Positions 1 through 12,664 of a stretch of DNA of 64,000 nt are shown one piece after another. The notes beneath the pieces were generated by a model. That model worked only from the letters and a program-made list of their open reading frames with translations, searched no databases and was not told where the DNA came from. Position numbers and translations under genes: made by a program. The stretch comes from Stomoxys calcitrans. Taxonomy: Eukaryota; Arthropoda; Insecta; Diptera; Muscidae. The DNA is taken from positions 99,583,273 through 99,647,272 of the forward strand of contig NC_081554.1 of NCBI RefSeq assembly GCF_963082655.1, written 5' to 3'. The stretch's first letter is position 1. Each line of letters opens with the position of its first letter.

Positions 1-1341
1 TACTCCGTTATGGCCCGGCTCCCAAACGATGCGGATTTCCCATCATCAGAGAAGACGTTAATCTCCTTCTTACACTGCAACAGTCCTGGTTGTTATTGCC
101 CTTATGGCAATTTTACTGTCGTTAAAGATGTTCACACTCGAAGTCCAAGCCTGTGCCGATGGCAGCAGTGCGTCGCACTCGACTTCAAGGTTCATCTCAG
201 GTATCCGATCGGAAACCTCTCCACTACCTTTCAGGTTTCCTATCGTCGCCTCGATTATACCGCGATGGTATGAGCTGCTCCTATCCTCAATCCATTCTCC
301 CATCGCCTTAAGTCTCATAGCCGCTGTGCCTGCCTCACACTTAATCTGTATGTCAATGGGTCGGATATCTCGAATAGTCTTCAGTACCCTAGTGAGCGTC
401 GTCCTCATCGCTCCACCTATGCCAAGACAACATGTTCTCTGAAACTGTTGTATGGTCCATATGTTGCACTTTTTCTCCATAGCAGGTTAAATTGGCTCAC
501 CATTCGTCTTCCTCGTGAACAGGCATATTTCAGTTTTCTCTGGGTTAACATTGAGACCTCTGGGTCTAGCCCAGTCATATGCCATATGCAAGACCCTTTC
601 GGCCCTTCTGCATAGCTCGTTCGGAACCTTACCCCTTAGAAGTATTATAACATCGTCTGCGTAGCAGACGGGTTCAAATGCCTCCTCAGTCAGCATCCGT
701 AATAGGTCATTTATGGTGGCCACCCATAGGAGTGGCGATAAAATGTTCCCCTGTAGCGTGCCCTGTGCCACTTTCTCCCTTATATTTTTGCCATTGGATA
801 CACAATTTATCCACCTGTTCCTTAGCATATGGTTTATCCAGTCTGTAAGGACCTGGTCCACCCATAGGCATGCTGTTTGTATTTGAACAGATCGCTGGAT
901 GTCATACTCTTTATCATGGTCTCCATAATACGTTCCATTGTTTTGAGTAAAAAGGACGTAAGGCTTATGGGTTTGTAGGCCTTTGGTGTGGCATAACTTG
1001 CCTTGCCGGGCTTGGGTATAAACACCACCCTTGTCTCTTGCCAGGCGCCAGATGGCCTCTTTCTGTAGTAACGCCGGAAATATCCCATCAGGTCCGGGTG
1101 ACTTAAATGGTTTGAAGCTCCTCAAGGATTCCGTCACCATAAATTCAGTTATCATAAACCTTCGATCAACGTCATTATTCCCAGATTCCGGTGTCTCCGT
1201 GAGTCCCGTCGTATCCTGTGGTAAATCGGTTTTCATCAAAAGCCTCAACATGTCCTCCGTTGTCTCTGCTCTTACTCCCATATCGTCTACTGAAGTTTCA
1301 GTTCGGACGTGGGTTTTTGAGAGAAACTTTTTCATCTTCAT
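1..1341 (-). pseudogene. LINE reverse transcriptase and RNase H, frameshifted
   Basis: RT shows FKPFKSPGPDGIFPALLQ, FIPKPGK (other frame, near 1020), GTLQGNILSPLL and the catalytic CYADDVIILLRG. Motif A between FIPKPG and GTLQG is missing, so the copy is dead. Downstream 480-70 carries the connector LGIGGAMRTT...IRPIDIQIKCEAGTAAMRL and part of RNase H (NIFNDSKIAIRAIT), with the first RNase H strand deleted. Confidence 0.75.
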
Positions 1342-1342
1342 T

Positions 1343-2349
1343 TCATAGCGTCATTAACGGTATCGACCTGTTCGCAGAAAAGCTTCCAGGAGGCACGTTT
1401 TGCCGCTGTGGTAATCTTATTGTATTCCGTGTGTAATACACATCCCAATAAACTTCCGCCTTTTTACGACGTGCTCTGTTAAAAAGGCTGCGGACCTCTT
1501 TCCCAATATTGCGAAACTCCCCGGTCATCCAGGGTTTTTCTTGGGCTGATTTCCTTTCCCGAAGAGGACAACTATCTTCAAAGGATCCCACCAGTGCAGT
1601 CGAAATCCTGTTGACATTCTCGTCAACCTCTTCTGTGCTTGGACAATCTAAATTATCTTGGCCAAGTCCTCTTCTGAGTTGCCTTCCGAATTTTGTCCAG
1701 TTGGCCTTCAACTTATTCCGGAAGTTTATCGGATTCGGCGCTGCCCGTGCTATTCTAAACCTAATGTAGCGACGGTCATAGAAAGAGTGTTTCATGGAGA
1801 CCCTCCAATACTGAAACTCATCGATCAGATTTTCGGAACATATCGTCATATCTAATACCTCCTCCCTAATCCTATTTACAACGGTAGCGGTGTTACCAAT
1901 ATTAAGTGTTATTAGGTCGTTAGTATTCAAGAACTCTGCTAGGGATTGGCTCCGCTTCTTAGTGTTGGTGCTACCCCACGAAATGTGGTGAGAGTTCGCA
2001 TTGCACCTCGTTTCCTATCTGTTTTACTTTTCTCACCAGCCGTTGCAGCTCCGACGTTGGTGGCGATGTCGGAGAGTGTCTCACCACTGTTGCATCCGAC
2101 GTTGACAACTCTGGGGAAAATATATATAATTAAAATTTTTATGACAAATAACGCAGGTCCTCGGCCGAGTACCAGTGATAGCATAGTATACAATTGGTAG
2201 TTGATATGGTTCAGTCCAGAGACTTTGTTCCGGATCGTCCATGGCTCCTGAATTAAGCCAATATGAATCTTGCCCTTGCTGATTTTCTCCAGCAGAGCGT
2301 GTGTAGCGGTCTCGCTCCGGTGGAGGTTTATCTGGATTACCTCAATCAT
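1343..2349 (-). pseudogene. LINE AP-like endonuclease, frameshifted
   Basis: Starts MIEVIQINLHRSETATHALL followed by IGLIQEPWTIRN, the N terminus of an APE-type endonuclease. The frame breaks between about 2170 and 1930 and resumes with FLNTNDLITLN. The C-terminal linker contains KSAQEKPWMTGEFRNIGKEV and NRARRKK, which precedes RT in this LINE group. Confidence 0.7.
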
Positions 2350-2466
2350 TGGTCCTCCAGTAAATGGGCATCTTGGGAGTAGGTGATGATCTCATCGTCC
2401 GCTCCCTGTTCTTTAGACTGCATTGACTTTCCTGTCACTGCACTGCCTGATGTCATCGTTTTAGGT

Positions 2467-2943
2467 TCATTGCCTAGTCTGGTCTTCCGACTTTTTTATA
2501 AAGTCGGTAATGGTTCCATCGTCGGGTCCCTGTTCGTTAAGCTGTATTGCGTTTCCATTCCCTGTTCTGCCTGGTTTTTCAATACTAGGATCTTTGCCTA
2601 TCTTAGCCTTCCAAATCTTAAGTAAATGGGCTTCTTGGGAGTAGGTGATGGTACTATCATCGGCTCCCTTTTCGTTGGGTTGCATTGAGTCTCCTGTAGC
2701 TACGCTGCCTAATGTTTCAATATTAGGATCTTTACCTATACCAGCATTCCGAAACTTTAAGTCCGTGATGGCTCCGTCGTCGGATTCCTGTTTGTTAGGC
2801 TGTGTTGGGTTTCTCGCCACTGCACTGAGTGCTATTTTAGTATTAGGATCATTGCTTCTCCTAGTCTCTCCAATATTGAGAGATGCCGTGATTGTCTCGT
2901 TATCGGCCCACTGTTTATTGGGCGGTGTTGAGTCACCTGCCAC
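2467..2943 (-). pseudogene. LINE ORF1 region made of imperfect tandem repeats
   Basis: 158 codons built of about four units of roughly 40 codons, each with a P-N-K/E-Q..DD..IT core followed by IGKDP-N/S-IE or similar (for example QPNEKGADDSTITYSQ and QPNKQESDDGAITDL). The pattern continues past the stop to about 2360 with KEQGADDEIITYSQ. Acidic and polar, no zinc knuckle seen. Position 5' of the endonuclease suggests ORF1 or its linker. Confidence 0.5.
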
Positions 2944-3077
2944 TACACGGCCTGGTGTCGCAGAATGAAAATTTCTGCCTATCCTAGTCTTCCCAATCTT
3001 GAAAAGATAGCTTTGTTCCCATAGTGCGCCAAAGCCGTCTTTTTCAACTGTTACAGTGTAACAAACAGAGTGTTATC

Positions 3078-3165
3078 GACGTGGCATGGCCTAGAACTAG
3101 TGTGCTTGATTTGATGCCAGCAACCCGAGTTCGAATCACGACTCCGGCAGGGTGTCTTTTTTTAA
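3078..3165 (+). other. tRNA-like fragment with pol III terminator
   Basis: GTGGCATGGCCTAGAACTAG resembles an A box and GAGTTCGAATCACG a B box; a run of seven T follows at about 3156. Stems are poor. Possible SINE or tRNA pseudogene. Confidence 0.35.
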
Positions 3166-3324
3166 TTTTTGTATTTTTTGGTTTCTGTTAGTTTTTTTAC
3201 ACGAGATGACAGTGACCTTGAATCTTTTGGATCCATTCCAAGAGAGGAAGTATCGTCAGACTTGTTAGCCAATAGCTGAATTGTAGTAACCAATCCGGTT
3301 CGTCCCCTTTCCATGCAACCTTTT

Positions 3325-3863
3325 TATACCCTCCACCATAGGATGGGGGTATACTAATTTCGTCATTCTGTTTGTATTTTATTCTTACTTTCAACAATTG
3401 TGTCAAATTAGGTTCAAATCGGTTAATAACCTGATATAGCTGCCATATAAACCTATCTGGGATCTTGACTTCTTGAGCCTCTAGAGGTTGCAATTATTAT
3501 CCGATTTGCCTGAAATTTTGTACGACTGATCCTCTCATGACCATCAACATACGTGTTTATTATGATCTGAATCGGTCTATAGCCCGATGCAGCTCCCATA
3601 TAAATCGATCTCTCTATTTTACTTCTTGAGCCCCCAAAGGGCGCAATTCTTATTCGAATTGGCTGACATTTTACACAGGTCTCCAACATTTAATTTAATT
3701 GTGGTCTAAACCGGATCATATCGCTCTAATAGCACAGCAAATCTTTTCGTATATCCTTTTTTTTCCTAAGAAGAGATGCCAGGAAAATAACTCGACAAAT
3801 GCGATCCATGGTGGAGGGTATATAAGATTCGGCCCGGCCGAACTTAGCACGCTTTTACTTGTT
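3325..3863 (+). mobile_element. HINE/mini-me-like element, internally deleted
   Basis: Begins TATACCCTCCACCATAGG and ends with the hairpin TTCGGCCCGGCCGAA then CACGCTTTTACTTGTT. The subterminal CCATGGTGGAGGGTATATAA near 3808 is the inverted copy of the start. Such subterminal inverted repeats plus a 3' hairpin are the published signs of Helentron-associated elements; here the (GTCY)n microsatellite block is missing. Abuts the next copy with no spacer. Confidence 0.8.
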
Positions 3864-5184
3864 ACACCCTCCACCAAAAGATGGGGGTATACTAATTTCG
3901 TCATTCTGATTGTAACTACTCGAAATATTCGTCTTAGACCCTATAAAGTATATATATTCTTGATCGTCGTGAAATGTTATGTCGATCTAGCCATGTCCGT
4001 CCGTCTGTCTGTCGAAAGCACGCTTACTTCCGAAGGAGTAAAGCTAGCCGCTTGAAATTTTGCACAAATACTTCTTATTAGTGTAGGTCGGTTGGTATTG
4101 TAATGGGTCATATCGGTTCATGTTTTGATATAGCTGCCATATAAACCGATCTTGGGTCTTGGCTTCTTGAGCCTCTACAGTGCGCAATTCTTATCCGATT
4201 TGAATGAAATTTTGCACGACGTGTTTTGTTATGATGTCCAACAACTGTGCCAAGTATGGTTCAAATCCGCCCATAACCTGATATAGCTGCCATATAAACC
4301 GATCTTGGGTCTTGAATTCTTGAGCCTCTAGAGTGCGTAATTCTTGTCCGATTGGGATGAAATTTTGCACGACGTGTTTTGTTATGATATCCAACAACTG
4401 TGCCTAGTATGGTACAAATCGGTTCATTACCTGATATAGCTGCCATATAAACCGATCTTGGGTCTTGAATTCTTGAGCCTCTAGAGTGCGCAATTCTTAT
4501 CCGATTGGAATGGAATTTTGCAGGACGTATTTCGTTATGACATCCAACAACTGTGCCAAGTATGGTTCAAATCGGTTCATAACCTGATATAGCTGTCATA
4601 TAAACCGATCTGGGGTCTTGACTTCTTGAGCCTCTAGAGTGCGCAATTCTTATCCGATTGGAATGAAATTTTGCACGACGTGTTTCGTTATTATATCCAA
4701 CAACTGTGGCAAGTATGGTTCAAATCGGTTCATAACCTGATATAGCGGCCATATAAACCGATCTGGGATCTTGACTTCTTGAGCCTCCAGAGGTCGCAAT
4801 TATTATCCGATTTGAATGAAAATTTGTACGACGGATTCTCTCATGACCATTAACATACGTGTTTATTATGGTCTGAATCGGTCTACAGCCCGATACAGCT
4901 CCCATATAAATCGATCTCTCTATTTTACTTCTTTAGCCCACAAAGAGCGCAATTCTTATTCGAATTGGCTGACATTTTACACAGGTCTCCAACATACATA
5001 TAATTTAATTGTGGTCCAAACCGGACCATATCTTAATATCGCTCTAATCGCAGAGCAAATCTTTTCTTATATCCTTTTTTTTTTGCCTAAGAAGAGATGC
5101 CGGGAAAAGAACTCGACAAATGCGATCCATGGTGGAGGGTGTATAAGATTCGGCCCGGCCGAACTTAGCACGCTTTTACTTGTT
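3864..5184 (+). mobile_element. HINE/mini-me-like element with 153-bp array
   Basis: Head to tail with 3325-3863. Contains the core ATGTCGATCTAGCCATGTCC, (GTCY)n, then six units whose GAGCC anchor lies at 4169, 4322, 4475, 4628, 4781 and 4934, exactly 153 apart. Ends with the TTCGGCCCGGCCGAA hairpin and TTACTTGTT. Internal frames are non-coding by default. Confidence 0.85.
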
Positions 5185-5712
5185 ATGTTTATATTTTCTA
5201 AAAGAAATAAGACAAAATTGCCTTTGCTTTATTATCTTCATTATCGTGGATGCCGTCTGGAAAAAGTAAAATGAACAAAATAATTTACATATTAAAGTGA
5301 ATCGTAACAAATACCATTCTTAACATATTACGCACAATACCTCGAAATCTAGATCCAAATGAAGGAATACTGCATTTGTTATCTTCAGTCATCAGCGTTC
5401 CAACCCGATTTAGTCGTTATAGGGATAATTACATATTAAAAACATATGCACTAAGTTATAATATCCTGTATCACAGATGTCGTGTAGGGTATAATAAAAT
5501 AATATATATAATACCTGGTCTACCTTCTTCCATGTACTCAAATTTGTTTCATTTAGTATGTACCTATTTCATTTGTACACATTCTAGTTTTTTCTGCTTT
5601 GCACTATTTCAGGATAACATTTTTAAAAATGTATTGTTTTTTCTAAACAATTATTATTTAATAAATTATTTTATTTTGTTGGGGGATAAATAAAAAACAC
5701 GCTTTCTATTTT

Positions 5713-6424
5713 TATACCCTCCACCATAGGACGGGGGGTATACTAATTTCGTCATTCTGTTTGTAACTACTCGAAATATTCGTCTGAGACCCCATAAAGT
5801 ATATATATTCTTGATCGTCGCGACATTTTATGTCGATCTAGCCATGTCCGTCCATCCGTCCGTCTGTCTGTCGAAAGCACGCTAACTTCCGAAGGACTAA
5901 AGCTAGCCGCTTGAAATTTTGCACAAATACTTCTTATTAGTGTAGGTCGGTTGGTATTGTAAATGGGCCATATCGGTCCATGTTTTGATATAGCTGCCAT
6001 ATAAACCGATCTTGGGTCTTGACTTCTTGGGCCTCTAGAGAGCGCAATTATTATCCGATTTGCCTGAAATTTTGTACGACGGATCCTCTCGTGACCATCA
6101 ACATACGTGTTTATTATGGTCTGAATCGGTCTATAGCCCGATGCAGCTCCCAAATAAATCGATATTTCAATTTTACTTCTTGAGCCCCCAAAGGGCGCAA
6201 TTCTTATTCGAATTGGCTGACATTTTACACAGGTCTCCAACATATAATTTATTTGTGGTCCAAACCGGATCATATCTTGATATGGCTCTAATAGCAGAGC
6301 AAATCTTTTCTTATATCCTTTTTTGCCTAAGAAGAGATGCCGGGAAAAGAACTCGACAAATGCGCTCCATGGTGGAGGGTATATAAAATTCGGCCCGGCC
6401 GAACTTTGCACGCTTTTACTTGTT
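5713..6424 (+). mobile_element. HINE/mini-me-like element, short form
   Basis: Complete ends, the (GTCY)n block near 5848-5870 and about two 153-bp units. On its minus strand one frame of 214 codons (6411-5767) stays open across almost the whole element. Between it and the previous copy (5185-5712) the DNA is AT-rich with nothing recognised. Confidence 0.85.
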
Positions 6425-8584
6425 TTTGTAAATTCATTTCAAACAATCGTAAAACTTGTGAATTATATTCTGAGTATTATTATTATTGGATTCTAGGAGT
6501 ATTTTCATATTTACTAATAAAGCAAATGAAATTTGTTTTAAATATATATTAAAGTAAAGAAGGAGCAGAATTTGGGGTTTGAGTTCAAATGCAGCCACTA
6601 AAAACATGGTTGGGTTATGGGTTAAGAGGCAAAGGATTCCGAAACATCTTGGAATCCTGAAATGTAGAGGAATGTATAATTTTTCTTCATAGTTTTCTTC
6701 CATAGACTAATCATAGGGGTCGTGTGGCCGTGATTGGTTCCAGTCCATTCGAGCTCATTTACTTTTAATTTTTTTTTGTGTTTAAAACTTAGGGAGTCTG
6801 GAGTAATTTTTTGTTTATGTCCGGATGCAAGGATTGAGATATCAAAATAGAACCGAACCCCCCTCCCGACTTAAGCTAGCGGTTAAACGGCTCCCTCGCT
6901 ATTTTGTTCTCTGTGTTCAAAAGTGAGGAACCCGAATACAGGGAAATCCATCAGGGAACACTTGATCTATGAAACCTTTGAAAGATAGTAAACATTTGAA
7001 CATTACACAAGTAAGCGTGATTTCGACTGATACACAAATCTAGACGAACTTGATTCACTTAAAATATAAGTACCATAAGTACTTCATAGAGTCTGACACC
7101 AATATTTGAGTACCCCAATTCACGCTGTAGCGTTAAAAATAAAATAAGCGGAACATCTATTTGTATAAACAAAATTCAACAGATGTTGTTATAAATTCAA
7201 TAATTCAATAACTTAGAGTCAAGTATTCCTTTCAAAATATATCACATCGAAGCTTAAAGTTCAAGTCAAGAAATTGGTTCCTATTTAAAGAAATTCATTA
7301 ATTAAAGCTTTGCAGCTTTCAATTGCCGGAATCTTAAATTTTGCTCGCTCTTGGTGAGCAATTTTACTCCACTTAAAATTATCTTTGGAATCGAAATTTC
7401 ACAATAGAGTATATTTTTATTATCACTTGGTCAAGTTCGATATAAATAAGTGTATATTAGTCTAAAACTATTCTCTCTTAAAAAGTCTTCCCTCAGGACC
7501 CCCTAGCTACGCCAATGGACGCAACCCAACCAAGGTGCATGGCAGCTAGATTTGAATATTTAACAAACATCTTCTAACATAATACTGATAAAGACACAGT
7601 ATACTTTTATAACAACAACAACAGGTCGAAAGATTCGTTTCTCTGCCAAACCTATCACCCTCTGCTCATAATCGATAAGAAAATTCCATTACTCAATGTG
7701 GGTATTAATATCTCATTGAATTATTTAATTGATTATAGCCGCACAACGGGCGATTATGTCCACCATAAATTTCATCTATCTATAGGTCAATACAGTGCTA
7801 AAGGGTGCATCAAAACCAGCATTCCCCCCACCCATTTCGTTTTAAATCCTTAGGCAGCATATTGTAACAGCGACAACTGTAACCTTAATTTCATAAATTG
7901 CAGCGACCATTATCCTGTGGCCCACTGCTGAATTCATTGTCCCCGTACCTTACTACATACGTATTGAGTGCGACTATAATCCTTTATTGAAGTTAAGCCA
8001 GATCACGTTCGACAAAGCAGCCACTAACTTTGCCAGTTATGCCTCACCGACGCGTTTTCGATTTTCCAAAACGAGTAAGGGTCCCGAATTATTTTCAATC
8101 TAGGAGCAGGCACTATAAATTGAGTCGGTCCTAAGACAACAAAGGGCGTAACACGTTGGCCCCCGGCCGGTAAGGACTCTAATGGACAAATCTGGTGTAT
8201 AGAAACAGCTGCTCAATGGAAAGGCATATTCCGTTTTAGTTAAATGTCGCCAGTGTCAAGAAGGTGTTTTCTTGTACATAGTTTATTTTTCTTGTCATAA
8301 AAGTTTCTTTGGAAACGAATTTAGCAGATATTTTTGGTTTTGTTGGAAGTTTCCTTACATGTCGGTAAAGCGTATGTCTTTGGAATTCGTTACTGCTACG
8401 ATGTATAGCTTGCAAAACTATTTCACAGTTCTCTGTGTCTCTAATCCTGGTTGGAAACCTTTAGCAAACATAAATTATATAAGAAAGAAAACACGCTGTT
8501 AGAAAAAAAAAATTGCCTTGTAATTTACTGCCACTGCTGGCAATAACTTGTATTGCATTTTGTTGAAAGGAGATTTAATCTGAA
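6425..8584. other. Unassigned DNA
   Basis: No convincing gene, transposon end or repeat recognised; all frames are short. The longest, 8272-8502, has no family likeness. Confidence 0.5.
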
Positions 8585-9284
8585 AACAAGTGAAAACGTG
8601 CTATGTTCGGCCGGGCCGAATCTTATATAATAAAATGCCTTCACCATGAATGGCATTTGTCAAGTTCTTTACCCGGTATCTCTTTATAGGCAAACAAAGG
8701 ATAGTGGATAAGAATTGCTATGCCATTGGAGCTTTATCAAGTTATGGACCGCTTCGGACTATATTTAGTTTGGGTGTTGGAGACCACATCAAAAATCATT
8801 TCACAATATTTCAGAAGTCTAATCGGGGTATCGGTTTATATCGGGGAATCGGTTTATAGACTGATTCGGATCATATTTAGCACAGCTATTAAAAGTCTTT
8901 ACAAAATACTTTATACTAAATTCCAGCCAAATCGGATAAGAACTGCGCCCTCTAAAGGCTCAATAAGTGAAGATCGAAGATCAGTTTACAAGGGAATTAT
9001 ATCAAAACATGGACCGCTATGGTCCATTTACAATCCTAAGCGACCTACTCCAACAGGAAATCTTTGTGCAATATTTCAAGCTTCTAACTTTACTCCTTCG
9101 AAAGTTAGCGTGCTTTCGTCAGACGGACATCGCTACATCTTTTAAGTTGATCTAGCGATGCCCTTCCGTCTGTCATCATGACGACCAGGAATATATATAC
9201 TTTATGGGGTCTTAGACCAATATTTCGATGTGTTACAAAAGTAATGACGAAGCTAGTATACCCTATTCTTTGTTGGAGGATATA
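8585..9284 (-). mobile_element. HINE/mini-me-like element, diverged
   Basis: Reverse orientation: AACAAGTGAAAACGTGCT, hairpin TTCGGCCGGGCCGAA, CCTTCACCATGAATGGC, units with ATCGGTTTATA, then GACGGACATCGCTACATC and GGAGGATATAAAA at the end. (GTCY)n reduced. Confidence 0.75.
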
Positions 9285-10301
9285 AAAATAAATGATGTGC
9301 TGCGTCAGCTTACACTTCACATTGGAAATTGTGAATGTTGTCGAAATGTAATGGAGCTCCAAAGTCTTAGGACGGATGAATCCCCGTTTCATCTTCTACT
9401 ACACCACAATGATGACAATTTAATTGTCATTGGGACATGGGGATGCTCATCACATATACCATGCAGTATTAATTGACCCGTACTTTATCTTCCACAGACA
9501 CAAAGTATATGTGATCCATTTCAAAACAAGTCACATGGGCCGCAAAAAATGTCCGGCAAACAAAAGCTGATCCAATGCTCCTTCAGTTTGTTTTATTACT
9601 GAGAATGTGACCGATATTAAATCATTTTCTACTACTTACCAAAGGCTGTCTACACGGCTTCTTGGCCATCGCAATGCCATTATCATTGTTGGCAGCACCC
9701 CCAACATCAATGCGAATGGCCCATCTAAGTTTTTGTTGCCGATGAAGGTTGGAGAAGTACTCATGGAAGACAGTGTGTGCCATATGGCTGGTATAAAATC
9801 AATGTCCTTTAAAAGCCATCTGTGTTTTCAACACCAGCAAGACCTCCCACCACCAGGTCAACATCAGCTGATGCTAAGAACTTAAATATGGTGACTTAGG
9901 TCGATTTCAACTATACAAATAACAACAAATAAAAAAAACCTTTTAGATTAACGAGAATAACACTTGTACCAAGAAAAAGAATGCATTAATATGTACCAAT
10001 GAAGCTCTGAGCACTTATAATATAAGTCCATCGAAGCACTTTTTCCAATAAGTCTAGAGATAAAAAACACAGTGTGCTTTACAACCTACTCTGGTTGGGA
10101 TGGTATGTAAAGCACCATGATCCATTTGACTTCGTAGGCTGATGATTTTATTTGGTCAAAAATGAAATCGCGATACCGATAGCCAGTCAAATGCTTCAAG
10201 CAACAACACACTTTTGTGGACATTGAAGAAGAAGGCATTAAACAGTGGTCTAAAGCCGGATAATATCCTGCAATGGAATCTCAAAAAACACCATAGCTTG
10301 C
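9285..10301. other. Unassigned DNA
   Basis: A 92-codon plus-strand frame (9607-9885) has ordinary composition but no motif I recognise and no splice context. Nothing else seen. Confidence 0.45.
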
Positions 10302-11340
10302 AACAAGTAAAAGTGTTCTAAGTTCGGCCGGGCCGAATCTTGGCAACCCCCCACCATGGATTCTGCTAAAAATTGATATAAAATAAATTTAGTTGAAGAA
10401 CATAATTTTATTCTACATACCAAACTTCTGTGAAAGCAGCAAAAATTAAAGCTTTTAGTAACCGAGCAGTGATGTTGGAGAGAACGGTTTACATGAGCGC
10501 TATATGAGGTTATTGACTGATTTGCGGTGTATTTAGCACAGTTGTTGGAAGTCCTAACAGAACACTACATGCAAAAAGTCAAATCGAGATATCGGTTTAT
10601 ATGGGAGCTATATCAGGTTAAAGACCGATTTGAACCGTACTTTCACAGTTGTTGGAAGTCATAGCAGAACACTGTGTGCAATATTTCAGCCAAATCAGAT
10701 GAACATTGAGGCTTCCAGGGGCACAAGAAGTCAAATCGAAAATTTATATAAATTTTATTTTATTTATATATATAAGCTATGTCAGGATATAGGCCGATTT
10801 GGACCGTACTTGACACAATCGTTGGAAGTCCTAGCAGAACACTATTCGCAAAATTTCAGCCAAATTGTGGCTTCCAGGGGCTCAAGAAGCCAAATCGGGA
10901 TATCGGCTTATATGGGATCTACATCAGGTTATAGACAGATTTGGCCCGTATTTGGCACAGTTGTTGGAAGTCATAGCAGAACACTTACTGGAAAGTTTAA
11001 GCTAAATCGGAAAAAATTGCAGCTCCCCGGGGCTTACGAATCAAATTGGGAGATAGGTTTATGTGGGAGCTATATGTAAATCTGAGCCTATATGGCCCAT
11101 TTGCAATCCTCAGTGTCTTACATCAATACTAAGTATCAGTGCAAAATTTAAAGCGGCTTGCTTTACGCGTTCGACCGCAATCGTGATTTCGACAGACGGA
11201 CGGACGGGCATGGCTAGATCGACTCAGAACATTGAGGCGGTCAGGAATATATATTCTTTATAGGGTCTTAGACGAATATTTCGAGATGTCACAAACGGTA
11301 TGACTAGATAAGTTTACCCCCTCCTATGGTGATGAGTATA
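10302..11340 (-). mobile_element. HINE/mini-me-like element, diverged array
   Basis: AACAAGTAAAAGTGTTCT, hairpin TTCGGCCGGGCCGAA, then several units built on ATATCGGTTTATATGGGA and CACAGTTGTTGGAAGTC, core GACGGACGGGCATGGC near 11200, end GTGATGAGTATAAAA. Unit spacing is less regular than in the younger copies. Confidence 0.75.
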
Positions 11341-11458
11341 AAAAAGATAATATCTCTAAAATTAGAAATTAACCTACAAAACAAATGCTTCCCATTAAAA
11401 GACACTAAAGGTACATTCAGATTAGTCAAATATTTGACCCAGCTTGTTTTATCATTTT

Positions 11459-12288
11459 CACTAATTTCGTCATTCCGTTTGTAACACCTCGATATATGCG
11501 TCTAAGACCCCATAAAGTATATATATTCTTGATCGTCACGACATTTTAAGTGGATATAGCCAAGTCCGTCCGTCTGTCCGCCCGTCTGTCTGACGAAAGC
11601 ACACTAATATTCGAATGAGTAAAGCAAGACGCTTAAAATTTGGAACAAATATATCTTATTAGTGTAGGTCGGTTGGGATAGCAAATGGGCCAAATCGGTC
11701 CATGTTTTTATATAGCTGCCGATCTTGGGTCTTCACTTCTTGAGCCTCGAGAGGGCGCAAGTCTTATCCGATGTGGCTAAAATTTAGCACGTGGTGTTTT
11801 GGTGTAACTTCCAACTACAGTATGGTTCAAATCGGTTCACAACATGATATAGCTGCCATATAAACCCATCTCCCAATTAGACTTCTTGAGCCTCTAGAGG
11901 GCGTAATTCTTATCCGATTTAGCTGAAATTTTGCACATGTTGCTAAGGAAAGAGTTCCAACAACTGTGTGTATGATATAGCTGCCATATAAACCCATCTC
12001 CCGATTAGACCTATTGAGCTTCTAGAGGGTGCAGTGCTTATCCAATTTGGTTGAAATTTTCCACATGTTGTTTTGGCATGACTTTCAACAACTGTGCCAA
12101 GTAATATCTAAATCGGTTGATAACCTGATATAGCTGCCATATAAACCGATCTCCCAATTTGACACTCTGAACCACTGGAGGGTACAAATTATACTCGATG
12201 AAGTCATTCAAAGAACGTGAAGAACGCGATCCATGTTGGAGGGTATATAAGATTCGGCCCGACCGAATTTAACACTCTTTTACTTGGT
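11459..12288 (+). mobile_element. HINE/mini-me-like element, 5' truncated
   Basis: Starts inside the 5' end (ACTAATTTCGTCATTCCG), core and (GTCY)n at 11560-11590, four to five units, ends GATTCGGCCCGACCGAA and TTTTACTTGG. Confidence 0.75.
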
Positions 12289-12426
12289 TTGTATTACCAT
12301 TAGACACATTAATTTGACACTTTTTGTTGGCCCTGCAATTTCGAAAGAATCGTTTAACAAACGACCATTTTATTGCATTATTGCTACCAATCGGCTATAT
12401 CCAAATCTGAACTGATTTTATTTTAT

Positions 12427-12664
12427 AATAGGCTTCGTCTCCAGGCCGAAAAACGACGATCGGATGAAAACTGCGACCTGTCCTTTGTACACAAATTAAC
12501 AAGTACAGACAGACAGCCAGACGGACATAGCTAAATCGAATCAGAAAATGATTTTGAGTCGATCCGTATACTTATCAATGGATCGATCTCTCTTCCTTCT
12601 GAGTGTTACAAACAAACGAACCGAGTTATAATACCCTGTACCACAGTAGTGCTGCAGGGTATAA
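12427..12664 (-). mobile_element. Mini-me-type fragment, second subfamily
   Basis: CAGACGGACATAGCTAAATC then TATAATACCCTGTACCACAG and GCAGGGTATAAAA. The terminal box is CCCTGTACCACAG rather than CCTCCACCATAGG, as in 61808-62575. Left limit uncertain. Confidence 0.5.

Larger units (their letters stand above)
1..3050 (-). mobile_element. Non-LTR retrotransposon (LOA/I-like, with RNase H), broken
   Basis: Read on the minus strand it shows an ORF1-like region (about 2950-2360), an endonuclease (2349-1343), a reverse transcriptase (1341-487) and RNase H running off the window start. Frameshifts, stops and internal deletions interrupt it; the YADD-to-thumb part present in the copy at 18402-20098 is missing here between 487 and 480. 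The same family recurs at 18402-20098, 25545-26898 and 27160-27420. Confidence 0.8.
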
